Shown in pieces: positions 35,006 to 46,502 of a DNA stretch of 64,000 nt. The notes under the pieces are model-generated. The model had not been told where the DNA came from, did no database searches, and was given only the letters and a program-made list of their open reading frames with translations. Position 1 is the first letter of the stretch, and every line of letters starts with the position of its first letter. Made by a program: the position numbers and the translations under genes. The stretch is from Cristatella mucedo (taxonomy: Eukaryota > Bryozoa > Phylactolaemata > Cristatellidae), in assembly GCA_009760855.2 (NCBI GenBank), contig WPIO01000164.1:428001-492000 (forward strand), written 5' to 3'.

Positions 35006-35137
35006 CTTCCTATACTGAAGGATGCTCTGCTTCGGCTTGAAATCATATAAATTGAAATGCTTCCTTCTCTGTAAAGGTTCGCCAATGCTTGACTTCTATA
35101 TACATCGCATAGATGCTGCTTCACTTTCAGGACCCTA

Positions 35138-35564
35138 GTAATGTAATGTAATGTAATGTAATGTAATGTAATGTAATGTAATGTAATGTAATGTAATGTA
35201 ATGTAATGTAATGTAATGTAATGTAATGTAATGTAATGTAATGTAATGTAATGTAATGTAATGTAATGTAATGTAATGCAATGCAATGCAATGCAATGCA
35301 ATGCAATGCAATGCAATGCAATGTAATGTAATGTAATGTAATGTAATGTAATGTAATGTAATGTAATGTAATGTAATGTAATGTAATGTAATGTAATGTA
35401 ATGTAATGTAATGTAATGTAATGTAATAATGTAATGTAATGTAATGTAATGTAATGTAATGTAATGTAATGTAATGTAATGTAATGTAATGTAATGTAAT
35501 GTAATGTAATGTAATGTAATGTAATGTAATGTAATGTAATGTAATGTAATGTAATGTAATGTAT
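35138..35564. repeat. (ATGTA)n satellite, about 427 bp
   Basis: About 85 pentamer units. Units 35276-35320 are nine consecutive ATGCA variants, and one three-base insertion at about 35426-35428 shifts the register. Long 'YITLH' reading frames across it are artefacts of the repeat. Confidence 0.97.
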
Positions 35565-35675
35565 CTCCGTCTGTAACTCCACAAAGTCATAAAGACCATG
35601 TGGGTGTTACGCAGGAGAGTTTTGTATAGCTCACTCACAGCCTAAGCGGCTTTCGGTACGTATTCGGTACCATAG
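35138..35675 (-). mobile_element. LINE-B 3' UTR stub with hugely expanded tail
   Basis: 35566-35675 is LINE-B 3' UTR (CTCCGTCTGTAACTCCACAA to CTTTCGGTACGTATTCGGTA) on the minus strand, and its normal 3' tail position is occupied by the (ATGTA)n array. Only about 110 bp of element body remains. Confidence 0.8.
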
Positions 35676-36310
35676 AGTTGTCAATTTAGCACTTTAGCAC
35701 TGCTCTACCATTCGTAGCTGAATTTCTTTGGAGAAAGACGCTTTCCCTATGTTATTAGTGTTCAGACTCACACGGAAAACTGTGTTTTATCTTTTGCATG
35801 GCATCTAAGTCAGGCAGACTTGTATATGCTTCCACGTGCCAGGTCGCTTATAGAACACACTACTCCAGCTGACATATGTCAGCTACACTACTATTTTTTT
35901 GTTGCACGATGTGGAATATTTTGGTTTCTCTTTACCAACCAATAGCCTGTAAGACTTTGAGTAAGCCACAGAAAGCTATCGCCTGCATTAAAGACTCTTA
36001 GCAGTTATTCATAGTAAGAGATTAAGACCAATACACGAAAAACGCCTATACCTGTATGCGATTACGGATAATTAACTGCATGCAAATTAATTTTCTAAAC
36101 CTGAGACATTTGCTGGCGCATGCACAGTTTTAATTTCATCTTGAGCTTCGAGATTGGATTTGTGACATCGAATCTTTCTGAATTTACCAGAATTTACGAG
36201 AATTTACGAGAGCAACCGATCCCGCTTTCTCACGTTGGAAAGACGGTAGTTCTTTTATCGTCATTTAACTATGGAATGATAAAAATATAGGTTTGACTAT
36301 CTTGTATTAC
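35676..36310. other. Intron sequence, nothing recognised
   Basis: Between the satellite and exon 6; includes a short GAATTTACCAGAATTTACGA direct repeat near 36178-36208. Confidence 0.45.
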
Positions 36311-36565
36311 CTGGGCATTTCTCATGCGAGCAAGCTGAGTTTTGAACGTAACACGTTCTGTTTCTTGTTCTTGTTGACTCTATTCCGTCACATACATCTA
36401 GCCATGGGCTCCATTCTAACCAATGAGACGCCTGTGAACGCCGCTGACAGATAAACCGTAAGCTGGAGTTGCACGGTTGTGTCTTTGCTGTTAGGCTTCC
36501 ATTCGTAGAGTCAAAAAGACCAGCAATGCATGAGTGACTTTTGAACTGAGATTCGGAAACGCCAG
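36311..36565 (-). CDS. Exon 6: C-terminal half of CTLD 1 fused to TSP1 domain
   Basis: 255-bp phase 1-1 exon, 85 codons; acceptor TGCCTTTATAG, donor GTAATA. The first half (HSCIAGLFDSTNGSL, then TQPCNSSLRFICQ) is the typical CTLD ending C...C...F-I-C. It runs straight into a TSP1 repeat, SHWLEWSPWLDVCDG, with TRTRNRTC and paired cysteines at the end. The second lectin module has an intron at this boundary (29137-29330), so the two copies differ in gene structure. The intron before this exon is only 116 bp. Confidence 0.78.
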
Positions 36566-36681
36566 CTATAAAGGCAAGGCAATAGCTTGTCAAGCCACAT
36601 GTGCACATATGTTATCAAGAAGAACTACTGATTATATGGAAAACAATTTCCAATGCGTAGCTGCTTGAAACTTTCTCTTAC

Positions 36682-36867
36682 CGATCCAGAATAATGACAC
36701 GGTGATGTCGTTAAGTGCGCTAGCTATCATGGCTTTCACGTTATAATTATAATCAGTCAGTAGCGTTGAGTGTTGATATATACAGCTCCTATTTGAGCTA
36801 TTCAGATCTTGATGGTTAGACAGCATACTAATAGCAATGCATTCGCACCCATAGCAGATGAAATTCA
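36682..36867 (-). CDS. Exon 5: N-terminal half of C-type lectin domain 1
   Basis: 186-bp phase 1-1 exon, 62 codons; acceptor CTTTTATCCAG behind a long pyrimidine tract, donor GTAAGA. After FICYGCECIAI comes SCIYQHSTLL, a stretch matching the second helix, then VSLFWIG at the exon end, the conserved F-W-I-G of CTLDs. Splicing to exon 6 supplies the C-terminal cysteines. The WND/EPN sugar- and calcium-binding motifs are absent, so carbohydrate binding by the classical mechanism is unlikely. Confidence 0.7.
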
Positions 36868-37432
36868 CTGGATAAAAGAAAAAAGATATTGCAGCAACTA
36901 TGAAGTTGACCTAGAATTTTCGCACACACTCAAAGTCAAAAGCATATTTTCAGTCCAACATATTTAACTGTGGAATTTCAATGGAATACCTAATCAAGAA
37001 GACTTCACAATCTTCGACGAGGTATAGTAAGCTAGCAAGTGTATCCAGTACTGTAGCTTGCTCGAGCCAGTGTTGGTAGTAATGACACAAGGTAAACATG
37101 GCAGACGCTTTTTTAGTTATTTCTACCTATTTTTATTGGTAGGTTAAGCGGAATGCAAGTGGTATGAGCTAATTCAAGTTCCCCGTTATGTATTTATTAT
37201 TCTTTTTTGTTAGTAGAGCAGTACGTTTTCTATCCCGAGGACTACCAAGTCTCGTGATGTAAATAATGTGATTAGAATATCAGTAGCCGTACTATTTTAC
37301 AGCTTCACAGATTTCTGCTGCTTTGGTTTTTATTAAAAACCCTTCTGACATTAACGTTTTACCTTCTTCTTCATCAAAATAGTTACCTAAAAAGACATTG
37401 TCTCTGCATTCATTTAAAAAGTGATATTTACC

Positions 37433-37494
37433 TATTAACATTGTCCCCATCCGTCCAACTGCAGTTGGTATTGCTAAAAGCAATACCGTGTACT
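37433..37494 (-). other. Exon-like fragment of a C-type lectin core (orphan)
   Basis: Bounded by TTTGCAG and GTAAAT on the minus strand, it reads HGIAFSNTNCSWTDGDNVN. The W-T-D-G resembles the CTLD core that normally follows F-W-I-G, a piece missing between exons 5 and 6. However, it lies upstream of exon 5 and its phase (1 to 2) fits no neighbour. Perhaps a remnant of a lost CTLD, or chance. Confidence 0.25.
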
Positions 37495-37663
37495 GCAAAC
37501 ATGAAAATAATAACAATAATTGATAAATGAACTGAAATAATAGCATATACTGAGGATGCCAGTGGGTTATATGAATGAACAATCACTATTAATTTAAATG
37601 CAAGGGACCTAGACAAAAAGCCACTCTCAAGCACAAATCTACTGCAACAATGAATAACTAATA

Positions 37664-37930
37664 TTATAAATATGTCATTACTGACAAGTTAGGTCTCTGC
37701 CCCTTTTTTATGTAAATATAGAAGTCTCCAGCAATCAGTAATGGCCGTCCACAAACCAATATTTTAGCGAGGAACTCCGAAAATTCCTCTATAAACATGT
37801 TTAGACAGCCGGAAGGTCTGTATATAACAACAGTGAGAGGCATTGTCTTCGATGACGACCTTATCGCAACTGATTCAAACGATGACCCATAAGAAAAACT
37901 GCACATCTTAGAGCCAAGATATTCACAAAT
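37664..37930 (-). mobile_element. LINE endonuclease-domain fragment
   Basis: Minus-strand reading TMPLTVVIYRPSGCLNMFIE, EFSEFLAKILVCGRP and LLIAGDFYIYI matches the AP-endonuclease domain of LINEs (the Y-R-P and G-D-F-N boxes, with N changed to Y). It is the only clear endonuclease core in the window; it cannot be assigned to LINE-A or LINE-B. Confidence 0.6.
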
Positions 37931-38714
37931 AACAATTTAAACCACGCCACCAACTTGGTCAGAACGCAAAGACTGATTGAATGAGAACCCGCGTGGAGTG
38001 GCCTCATATATACAACTACTGGAACATGGCATCATCCAAATTACGGAAAGCAGAAATGCATCTAGAGTCTCCTGGATCATTTGATTGCTGAAAAAAAACT
38101 TGTTTTTAGAGAGCGGAAATTTAGCAGGCGAAATTTAGCAGGCGAAATTTAAGAGGCTGTCCAACACCTGTGCAATATCGATAAAGTTTTTGGTACTGCA
38201 GTCGGAATGTAGCCGGCAAGGCAGATGCTGGCCCTTAGAATTTGAATCGGACCTCGTAACGGCCGCCTTTCGACGTTTCACAGCATGCTGAGACACGGCA
38301 GGTGAACTACTGCCACAACGAGTGCTATTCAGAGCTTACGGGTCGGGGGGCTTAGTAGCCGAGCTGTTGATTGGGCGAACACGTGATGCAGGGAGGTTCT
38401 CACTGGCTAGCCGAAGAATGCTCTAATAGGTATCTAATAATAGCGACATCGCACCTTATGCTAAGCGGGTCCTGTTTTCTGTAATATATCTGAGGGCAGC
38501 TTATAAATAGTCACAGCAAAGATAGTAGCAGAATACTCAAAGATATCACGGAAAAGTAAGATAACGATTCACACCACACTTAAACTCGCCCAAGGCCACA
38601 CTCTAGATTAGGGAGTAATGGTTCTTAGCCTAGTTTGGGAGTAAATCTGAAATGTAGCTTCAAGCTTGAAAAGGAAATCCTTAGCCAGGTCCGCTCATTT
38701 CTTTATGGTTTTGA

Positions 38715-39325
38715 GAATTTTATGCAACTATGCCACTGCACCTGGCTATGAATATTGCTGCAAGGCTAGTCTTGAAGTCCCTGAGATTTGAGCACGTGTC
38801 TCCTTTGCTAAAAGAGCTAGGATTGCTGCCGATTGATCAACGGATTCGGAGCGAGTTTCGCATGCTAACGTACATGGCCCAACCACGCCTGGGCTCCTCC
38901 GTACCCATCTACACTTCTGCACCAGTTTCAGCCTCTTCTTGCCCGCAGGGCGTGTATGGACGATTAATTAGCTGCTCCACTCCTCCACTTAAAGACTGTT
39001 GGCGACAGGTTTAGCTCTGCAGATTATAGAGTGTGGAACTCGCTTCCACAACTCTTTCGCAACGATCCCCACTCTCCTATTGTCGATTATGGCCAATTCT
39101 TTCCAGCAATTCTGAGCTGCTACTTCCATGCTACTCAATACGTCAACTGCTATCCTGACTCAGCTACGTTTCCAACTTGCTCTGTATTGCATGAGATGTA
39201 GTCGGTTGGCAATAGAATACATACCACCCAAAGCCGCTTAGGCGATCATTGGACTATACAAAACTATTCTGCCTAGCACCCACATAGTCTTTGTGACTTT
39301 TTGAAGTTACAGACGGAGGTAAATT
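38715..39325 (+). mobile_element. LINE-B 3' end
   Basis: Plus-strand C-terminal ORF2 (AMNIAARLVLKSLRFEHVSP, LGLLPIDQRI) and 3' UTR to CAGACGGAGGTAAATTG. Frame-shifted. Confidence 0.72.
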
Positions 39326-39379
39326 GTATTCCAATTACACCTTACAAAGTTCGGCAGTATGGCCATTACTAAATAAATT

Positions 39380-40615
39380 AGCACTAGACCAAAGAACTTA
39401 GGCAACCTCCGCCCAGCCTCCCTTCTATCATACCTATCAAAGACTCTATTACGAGCATCTCAGATCGCACGAACTCATAAATTAGTAACAGTAACAAAGT
39501 GTATAGCGCGCTCACAGAACTGAATCTGTCTTGATGCACTCTAAAGAGGCTGAATATATGTATGCCTTAAATCTAGTGAGTAATTTCCAGTTTGGCTTTA
39601 GAGTTACTCATTCCAGGTAGGCAGTGTTGCTTCAGGTGTAAAACGAATGTCTTACAAATGCGGACTTGAGGAGATTCTCCCTGCTTGTTTTTCTCCATCT
39701 TTCGGTAGCTTTCTATGCTATCGATTCCCAAGTTCTTCTCTAGCGCCTGTCATCTCTCGTCACTGGTACTGCACTGCAACGGTTCAGGTCCCGTCTCTCA
39801 GGGAGTCTCCGGAGTATCGATGTAAATGGACGAAGATCATAAGATCAGCCGCCAAATTATGTAGTACCTCCGGGCTCTGTGTTCGTCCTCGTACTTTTCA
39901 GGGTTTACACTCTGCCGATTTACGCTGCCGATTGTATCGCCATCCACAATCTCGGCTTTCACTATGCTGTAGATGACACTCAGCTGTATCTTTGCTTTGA
40001 TCTCTCCTAGACTTCTAGCATGTAGAATTCTCTAATGCCCCAGCTGCATGATTTGTTGACATCCTCTCATGGATGGCAGCAAACTTTTTTAAATTTAATT
40101 CTAATAAAAACCTACCTAATACTTTTGGATTTTCCAAGTGTGACATGGAAATCGGAAAACGTTACTCTCAAAATTGGCTCTGCCAGCATACTCTCTAAAA
40201 GAATCTGCTAGATATAAACACAGTTAAAATCGAATCACTCTTGATACGACTACATGAGCTCACTGTCACGTTTGCCTGATTTATAAATAGCTAAATAAAA
40301 TCGCCGAAATTTTGCTTAGCATATCAAGGCATACTACATCTATGTCAATGCGTGCAGTTTCGGTATATCGTATGTACTTTTGTAACTCCCTGCTTGCTAG
40401 TCTACCAGCATCTGCAATTAGGCTCTTGGCAGTTGGTTCCAAACTCTGCAGCTAGGCTTGTCTGTCGAGAGCAGCTCTCTTATTACATCACACCAATTCG
40501 TACCGACCTGTACAGGCTTCTAGTCAAGCCACCCATGGACTCCAAGGCTCTGTCACTCACTTGTATTTATTGTAAGTCAATTTATTCCTCTGTTTCACCC
40601 TACTTATCAGAGCTA
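39380..40615 (+). mobile_element. LINE-A copy with a small nested tail
   Basis: Degenerate RT on the plus strand: the 'LSAAFDTIDHKVL' region at 39700, a V-D-D in place of Y-A-D-D near 39970, the SAARLVC block near 40450. At about 39488-39560 it is interrupted by GTGTATAGCGCGCTCACAGA and CTGAATCTGTCTTGATGC, an opposite-strand LINE-A/SINE2-type 3' end. Confidence 0.6.
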
Positions 40616-41255
40616 ATCTTCCACATGCTAATTATGATTATTACTGCTATTCCAGCCATATTAAAACCGATGCCGTTTTTTGTCGAAAAAAGCGAAGTAA
40701 TGATTACACAAGATATCGTCTATCGCTTACACCCTAAGTAAAAATAAATAAATGAAACAACATTGTGTTTAAATTTAGTGCTAAACAAAGGTGGGAAAAC
40801 ACTTTCTTCGCAGCAAAATGATGACCAAGAAAAAGATTGAGTCTTATTATGGTGGAATAACCAACTTACTATTAATACTACTAATAGCACTGTCATTAGT
40901 TTTGCTTTCACTTTAACTACTCAAACTGATGTCAGTAGGCAGGTTTTCCCTTGTCGATTCCCTGAAGCTCGCTAAAATAGTGACCTTTAGTTGCCCACTT
41001 TTTCTCCATGTAATTACCCATTTAGATCGTTTTTCCTGCTTGCACTGTCCGCGTTTCTGCTCAACTACCCAGCCAACTATTGCTGCTTAAAAAATCGTGA
41101 ATGGGTGAACCCTATTACCCGCCCTCTAATTGCAGCAGACTGACTGATATCCTCCAAGATATTGCATCGAGAATTAAAACTATTACTTCTCAAATTTTGT
41201 GTGACTTATAGAATGACATAAAGAATTTTGAGATTTTTAATTTAATATTAATATA

Positions 41256-41289
<34 letters not shown>

Positions 41290-41826
41290 GAATTTTCATT
41301 TTTATTTTACATAGATTTGCAGAATACTCTTTAAGCATATGATACATTACAGGAAAAGTAGAGAGCGAGATCAACTGACATGTATTTCAATTGAGCTCAA
41401 CTCGATTCTTTGTCACCAAGTGACTTGTTAATCCTCAGTTAATTAATTACAGACATCTGTAAACTAGAGTCATATTTAATGAGCAAGCTCCTCGGCTTCT
41501 ATTTTAGATCAGTATGACTAAAAATATGTTTCTATTTAAAAAAATTGACAGCCAGTCTATCTAATTCTGTAACATTAAACTTACTTTCAACTTGTGGTAA
41601 TTGGATTTTAAACTTTTTAAAATCGCCTCCTAGTCAAAATGAGCAGATCTTATTTGGTTGCCTTTCTCTTCGAAATGGATGGATTTGTCTATGCTTAGAA
41701 GATCTTTTTTCCTTTAATTTAGTTGGCAAACTTGTTTCTAACTTATGACTATTACATTTCGAATAATTAAGCACAGCTTCGTATTCAAGCTGACTGTATC
41801 CTGTTTGTTTTGCCTGAAAGTCTTAC
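40616..41826. other. Intron sequence with (TA)n run
   Basis: 41258-41286 is a (TA)n microsatellite; nothing else recognised. Confidence 0.5.
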
Positions 41827-41970
41827 ATGGACACTGAGGTCGTGCTTGGCATTGCCGGAAGCTTGATTCACTAGCATTTATCCCGTGGATAAATCGCTGC
41901 CGCGTTTGAACTCCGGATCCGCATTGAGACCAGCACTCTGTAAAAGCTCCCCATTCCGTCCAAGAGTAAT
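41827..41970 (-). CDS. Exon 4: thrombospondin type 1 domain
   Basis: 144-bp phase 1-1 exon, 48 codons; acceptor CACGTTTCAG, donor GTAAGA. It begins YSWTEWGAFTECWSQCGSG and continues VQTRQRF, a textbook TSP1 start with W-x-x-W, C-x-x-x-C-G-x-G and the R-x-R strand, and ends in RQCQARPQCPC. Six cysteines fit a complete but short TSP1 repeat. The tryptophan repeat is a usual C-mannosylation site in this family. Confidence 0.85.
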
Positions 41971-42343
41971 CTGAAACGTGCGTCAATTAAGTTAGAAAAT
42001 ACAGCTATTAATGCTTATACACTGCTATTATTCCTTGCAGTCACACTATGCAAACTTTAAGCCTGCACAAATTCCTAGCAAGTCAATTCGACTATAGATT
42101 TGATAATGAATTTCTTCAAAGGGTACCTAGCAGGTTTTCTATATATCGGTCACATCGGTTAACATTGAAATCGTTACTGACTTAGAGAGACCATTATCTT
42201 TAGCCCCTAGGTGTTCTCAACATGAATAAAAACAAAAACATTTTAATTGCTCTCATTTCAATGATATTCATTTATATTTCATACATAGTTTATTTTCTAT
42301 TTTTCACCATTCAAATCCATATCATAGGACTGCCACAGCATAT

Positions 42344-42415
42344 TAATAATAATAATAATAATGCACTTGATAAAGCGCCCTCAGAGAACTCAATCTCTCT
42401 CTAGGTGCTTTACAT
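42344..42415 (-). mobile_element. LINE-A tail only
   Basis: (AAT)n, GCACTTGATAAAGCGCCCTC and TCTAGGTGCTTTACATTTG, little diverged. Confidence 0.75.
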
Positions 42416-42749
42416 TTGTCCTAAATAAGGCTAGAATAATGTAACTTTCCATCTCATTGCATAGTTCCATCATGCACTAATCATAAAGATTCGATTGCAA
42501 CACTTTCTGATGCAATGCATGTGGCCAATTCTACTGTGGAGCGGCTGCTGCAGTAAGCTGAATTCGCAAACTCAGTAGGAAAGGTTGAGCATTTAAAATA
42601 CTTCAGAATTTACGCGCGACCATTTAAAATAGTTTACTTGAAACTTTTATCATTTTATCCATTGAGGCTCCATGCAGAACATGTACGGCTCGATGGTGCG
42701 TTAATACCATAGAAACCTTTGCTACGTTTATTGGTACGTGATGCGTCCT

Positions 42750-43054
42750 TAGGCCTGGAACTCACTTCCGACTTGAGTCACGACATTCTCTTACTTGACC
42801 ACATTAAAAAAAACTAAAAAACCATATATTAATCACAGCATTTGGTGGGAACTGTTTTTCGACATTTATGTGTTTATTCCTGGTGCTACTGCGCACATAG
42901 TCACTCACCATACTTGCATGCTGACCCTGTGCATGTCACCCCCTAACCAAGCTATTCTTGTCGTTTTCCCTGTGCAACAAAGTAAAGCGCCTAGAAAGAG
43001 ATTAAGTTCTCTGAGGGAGCTTTATCAAGTGCAATATTATTATTATTATTGTTA
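42750..43054 (+). mobile_element. LINE-A 3' end, short copy
   Basis: From GGCCTGGAACTCACTTCCGA through the 3' UTR to AAAGCGCCTAGAAAGAGATT and (ATT)n. Confidence 0.72.
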
Positions 43055-43097
43055 TTGTTTATTTAGGATGCTACCACTAACATTCGATCGTGCATTC

Positions 43098-43180
43098 TTT
43101 ACAGTACATTTAAAGTGCCTAGAAAAAGATTTAGTACTCTGAGGGCGCTATATCAAATATTTTATTCTTATTATTACTAG
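43098..43180 (+). mobile_element. Second solo LINE-A/SINE2 tail
   Basis: AAAGTGCCTAGAAAAAGATT, TAGTACTCTGAGGGCGCTAT and (ATT)n, directly behind the previous element. Confidence 0.65.
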
Positions 43181-43199
43181 TACCACCCAGCCTGAGGAA

Positions 43200-44530
43200 A
43201 AGTATGACTTCAAGTGAAGAGGGCGTATCATATCCACTTCCAATGCAAGGCTAGTGACAAAGACCAGCCTTCAGCATCACCTATATGCTGGGCCACAGAC
43301 CAGTTCCAGGACTTAATTCTCTAGAACCTGAAGCTGAATATTCTCTTAATTTCATTACTGAGGACAAGGGAAGTTCAACCTGTACATCTAATGGAAGGTC
43401 ACCGTGCAGTCATCCCGATTTCCAGTAAGGTGCATCATCAACTGCACACAGAACAGCACGAGGAGAACTAAAAGACCTAATTGGTGATTTTGACTCATCC
43501 AAGAACAAAACAAAATTGCTAGGATCAAGACTCCAACAATGGAATCTTCTCGAAGATGTCACAATTCGATTCTATTGAGAGCGCTTTCAGTACTTGGAGC
43601 CTTTCTTCATAAAGGAAAGTAATCTTGTACTCTGTTCTAATATTGGGAGCCTTGACAAGACCTTACAAATCACTAATGGCCCACAGAAATGGAGAATATT
43701 TGTCTGCTCTTTAAAACTGAGTCATAGGCTGTGCTTTTGCACAATGATAGCATTATTTGATATATTCCAGTAGGTCATGCTGTCCACATGAAGACGACAT
43801 ACGGTAATACTTAAAGCAGCAACTTAATTACTATTGAGTGTAACAGATACAGCTCGTACCTCTGAGGCGATTTGAAGGCGGTTTCCCGTTTAATAAAACT
43901 GGAGCATTATATAGCAGACACGCAAATGATGCGAGGTTCTTATTCTAGTGGGATAGCCAAGCAATGGAATAACAGTTGCTGAAGGAATTGACACCAGAGA
44001 AAATGAATTGGTTGGAGAGACAAATATCCAGCACCCAGCACTGGTCGAGGCACGCAAAATTCCGCTATCACCTCTTAGCACATCAATTTAGGTTTAATGA
44101 AAACTTTGTGAAAGTCATGGATCAGCTTTCTCCAGCTTTCCAAAACCTGCATGAATAACTCCCAAATCTTAGGTCTAATCTAATCCCTAATCTAATCCTT
44201 CTCTAATCTAATCTTAATCTAATATAATCCCTAATCTAATCCCTAGACTCAGCTAATCAAAGATTATAGAGGAGTTTTTGGGTCCTGGGATTAGATAGCT
44301 CTTCAAAAATGATCAGTTCAATAACTTCCTGCAGGTCGATGCGAAATAAGTAAGGAATGCTTGGCGCCAAGTGTCTACAAACGCTCTTTTTTCAGAGGAA
44401 TGTGAGGGCATAAAACTTTAAGGAACCAGTGGAAGATTACCTCATGCACTATAATAAACTTGGCTGAACTATGTCACCGAAAATCCACTTCCCTACTTTC
44501 CATTTTGATTTCTTCGTAAGACAAATGTCA
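43200..44530 (+). pseudogene. Relict of a repeated metazoan gene family (possibly transposon-derived)
   Basis: Broken plus-strand frames keep blocks of a multi-copy family known from many animal genomes as uncharacterised proteins: KTKLLGSRLQQWNLLED near 43510, NGPQKWRIFVCSLKLS near 43690, NFVKVMDQLSPAFQNLHE near 44110, a frame-shifted 'GIFVGPQIR' block near 44280 and MSPKIHFPTFHFDFF near 44475. Order and spacing match the family as I recall it. Many stops and frameshifts; non-functional. Whether the family is a mobile element or a repeatedly captured gene I cannot say. Confidence 0.55.
44168..44255. repeat. TCTAATC/CCTAATC low-complexity repeat
   Basis: Imperfect tandem copies of CTAATCT and CCTAATCT, sitting inside the relict gene. 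Confidence 0.7.
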
Positions 44531-44636
44531 CATGGTTAGGGATACACATAGCAAGGTTTTCGTTAAAATAGCACCACAATTGAAAGAAGATACCGGAAAA
44601 CTGTTCGCTGCGACGCTAGATGTCTAAAGTAATATA

Positions 44637-44803
44637 CTAGCTACTTTAACAGCCTCTTTTGTACAGCGACAGAAGAGCCTTACAGCTATCACGTCAGCTT
44701 GCAGCGGCGACAGTGTATTGTTCACTGCAATATTCATACCCATGACCTCGGGACCGATGTCGTGAAATGCAGCCGCCTTACCTAGTGTGCCATCACGGCT
44801 ACG
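44637..44803 (-). mobile_element. SINE1 (tRNA-derived)
   Basis: Minus-strand copy; hairpin CGACCTCGG present with one mismatch (ATGACCTCGG/CCGATGTCGT). Confidence 0.7.
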
Positions 44804-46502
44804 GTTGGGCTATCCCCAGAGATCATTCTAAACAGCTGTAGAAGAGACAGGTAAAAAAATCTAAGATTAAATCTATGAATTCATTTTTACAGGTATTACA
44901 TTTTGAAATATTACTACTAGCATGCATTTTGTGATGTGAAGAATACTTTATTTCTGAATACAAAAGAGTTGAGCCAATTTTACAATTTTAATGTCATACT
45001 CGTATTGATTCCCAAACAATTGATAAGAAATGCCTTATTTCATTTAAATATACTTTATTTTTAATTTTCGACCAGTATATAATTTGTTCTACATAATTTA
45101 TTTGTATATTCCATAAGATAACTTATTTTCTATTCAAGCGCTTCACATACACCACTGGGTCCGAGCCCATGACCATGGCCGAACTTTGGCCGGGCGAGCA
45201 CCTTATACAGAAATAAAGTAGTGTTCTTTTTAAAGTAACGTTTTTAGCACCGTAGAGATTGTGTAACTTGCCTAAACTCGGCTGCTTGACGCACGAAACT
45301 TTGGCTGTTATCTGCGGCTGCTCTTATAGTGGACAAGCTAGTGTACAACTCAGCAATTGTACACTGTATGAAGTCTGCTCTCCCAGTTATGTGACTGTCA
45401 TAAACTATTGCGACGCTCTTTGAAGAGCCTTCTGTCTGGCATAATATAAGATGTACTGAAATGGCTATTCGTCAAATGCAGCTGCAGTACGGATGATGGC
45501 GGTTCGCTGCCTATTTCTCGGGGACTCTCTACGTTTACCTGGCTCCTCTTGGCTTCTCCATCTACCTCTGGGAGGCTCCTGACTATGCATTTTATAACGT
45601 CTGGGTGCCTCTTTCTATCATGCTTCTTTTTACTTTGAAACCTTCTTACTCCGATGCCGCGATCATGCTTTTTTTGTCAGCCAACTTGCCAGCAATGACG
45701 ACATTTAAATAGAAGCCTATAAACGTCGCATTTGCAAACACCCTGTGCTGTTTAAAAAGAATTGTCCTTGTTTTATTGACTTACTATTACTACGCCGTCA
45801 CTAAGAGTGTTCAAAGACGTTTCTGTTGCCACTTAAAGTGCCTAAAAATATATATAGTTATCTGCTGGTGCCATGAAAAATTCGCAGTTTTGCATTCTTA
45901 TTACTATCGTCATTAATATGATTATGTTTAACACTCATTTTAGGAGATTCCTGTCGAAAGTGTAAGGTTCCAAGAAGTGGTAAGTGCTTAATAAAAATGG
46001 ATTAATAGAATAAATTCTGCTTAGATTAAGATTATGCTAATTTATTACTCTATACAAATAATTTTAATGGAGCTATTCTAGCTTCAAAGTGAAATATTTA
46101 CAATAAACCATATGAATTTCCTTATTTAAAGCATCACATTCTGAAAAAGCGACACAGACATCATCAGATTGCTGTAAAGCATAACTTCGCAATATGGAAT
46201 ATTCTGGGACTTAGCATTGACGTTTTCGCCATATCTTGTGACTGAAAAGGGCAGTTCCCTTTTCTTTCAGTAATACAGGCATAATTTGTGGAAATCACAA
46301 ATATATAATTCTGTAAATATCCCATCCTAATTATATGAAACACCAACAGCTGCTATCATTATTTTATAAATACTAGTCAAACTTTTGCGTGGTGAACTAC
46401 TGGCTGGCTAACTGTCGCAGGGCTAAGACCCAGAGACAGAACTTAATAACAATAACGACTTAATGAAAAAATAAGAGAGGTATATCACAATTTTGCTCTT
46501 AC
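44804..46502. other. Intron sequence with one SINE2 copy
   Basis: Apart from SINE2 at 45113-45215, nothing is recognised with confidence. 45420-45850 has a less AT-rich, pyrimidine-rich stretch that may be old LINE sequence. Confidence 0.35.
45113..45215 (-). mobile_element. SINE2 copy
   Basis: Minus strand: CTCGCCCGGCCAAAG, GGGCTCGGACCCAG (B-box-like), TGTGAAGCGCTTGAATAGAA. Lacks the last part of the tail. Confidence 0.6.

Noticed and set aside
35138-35564. Telomere-like or CRISPR-like repeat array
   Set aside because: No spacers, pentamer unit identical to LINE-B tails, and it sits on a LINE-B 3' end.
34972-35638. Long open frames of repeated Tyr-Ile-Thr-Leu-His residues
   Set aside because: Produced by the (ATGTA)n satellite, whose pentamer is open in several frames; not a gene.
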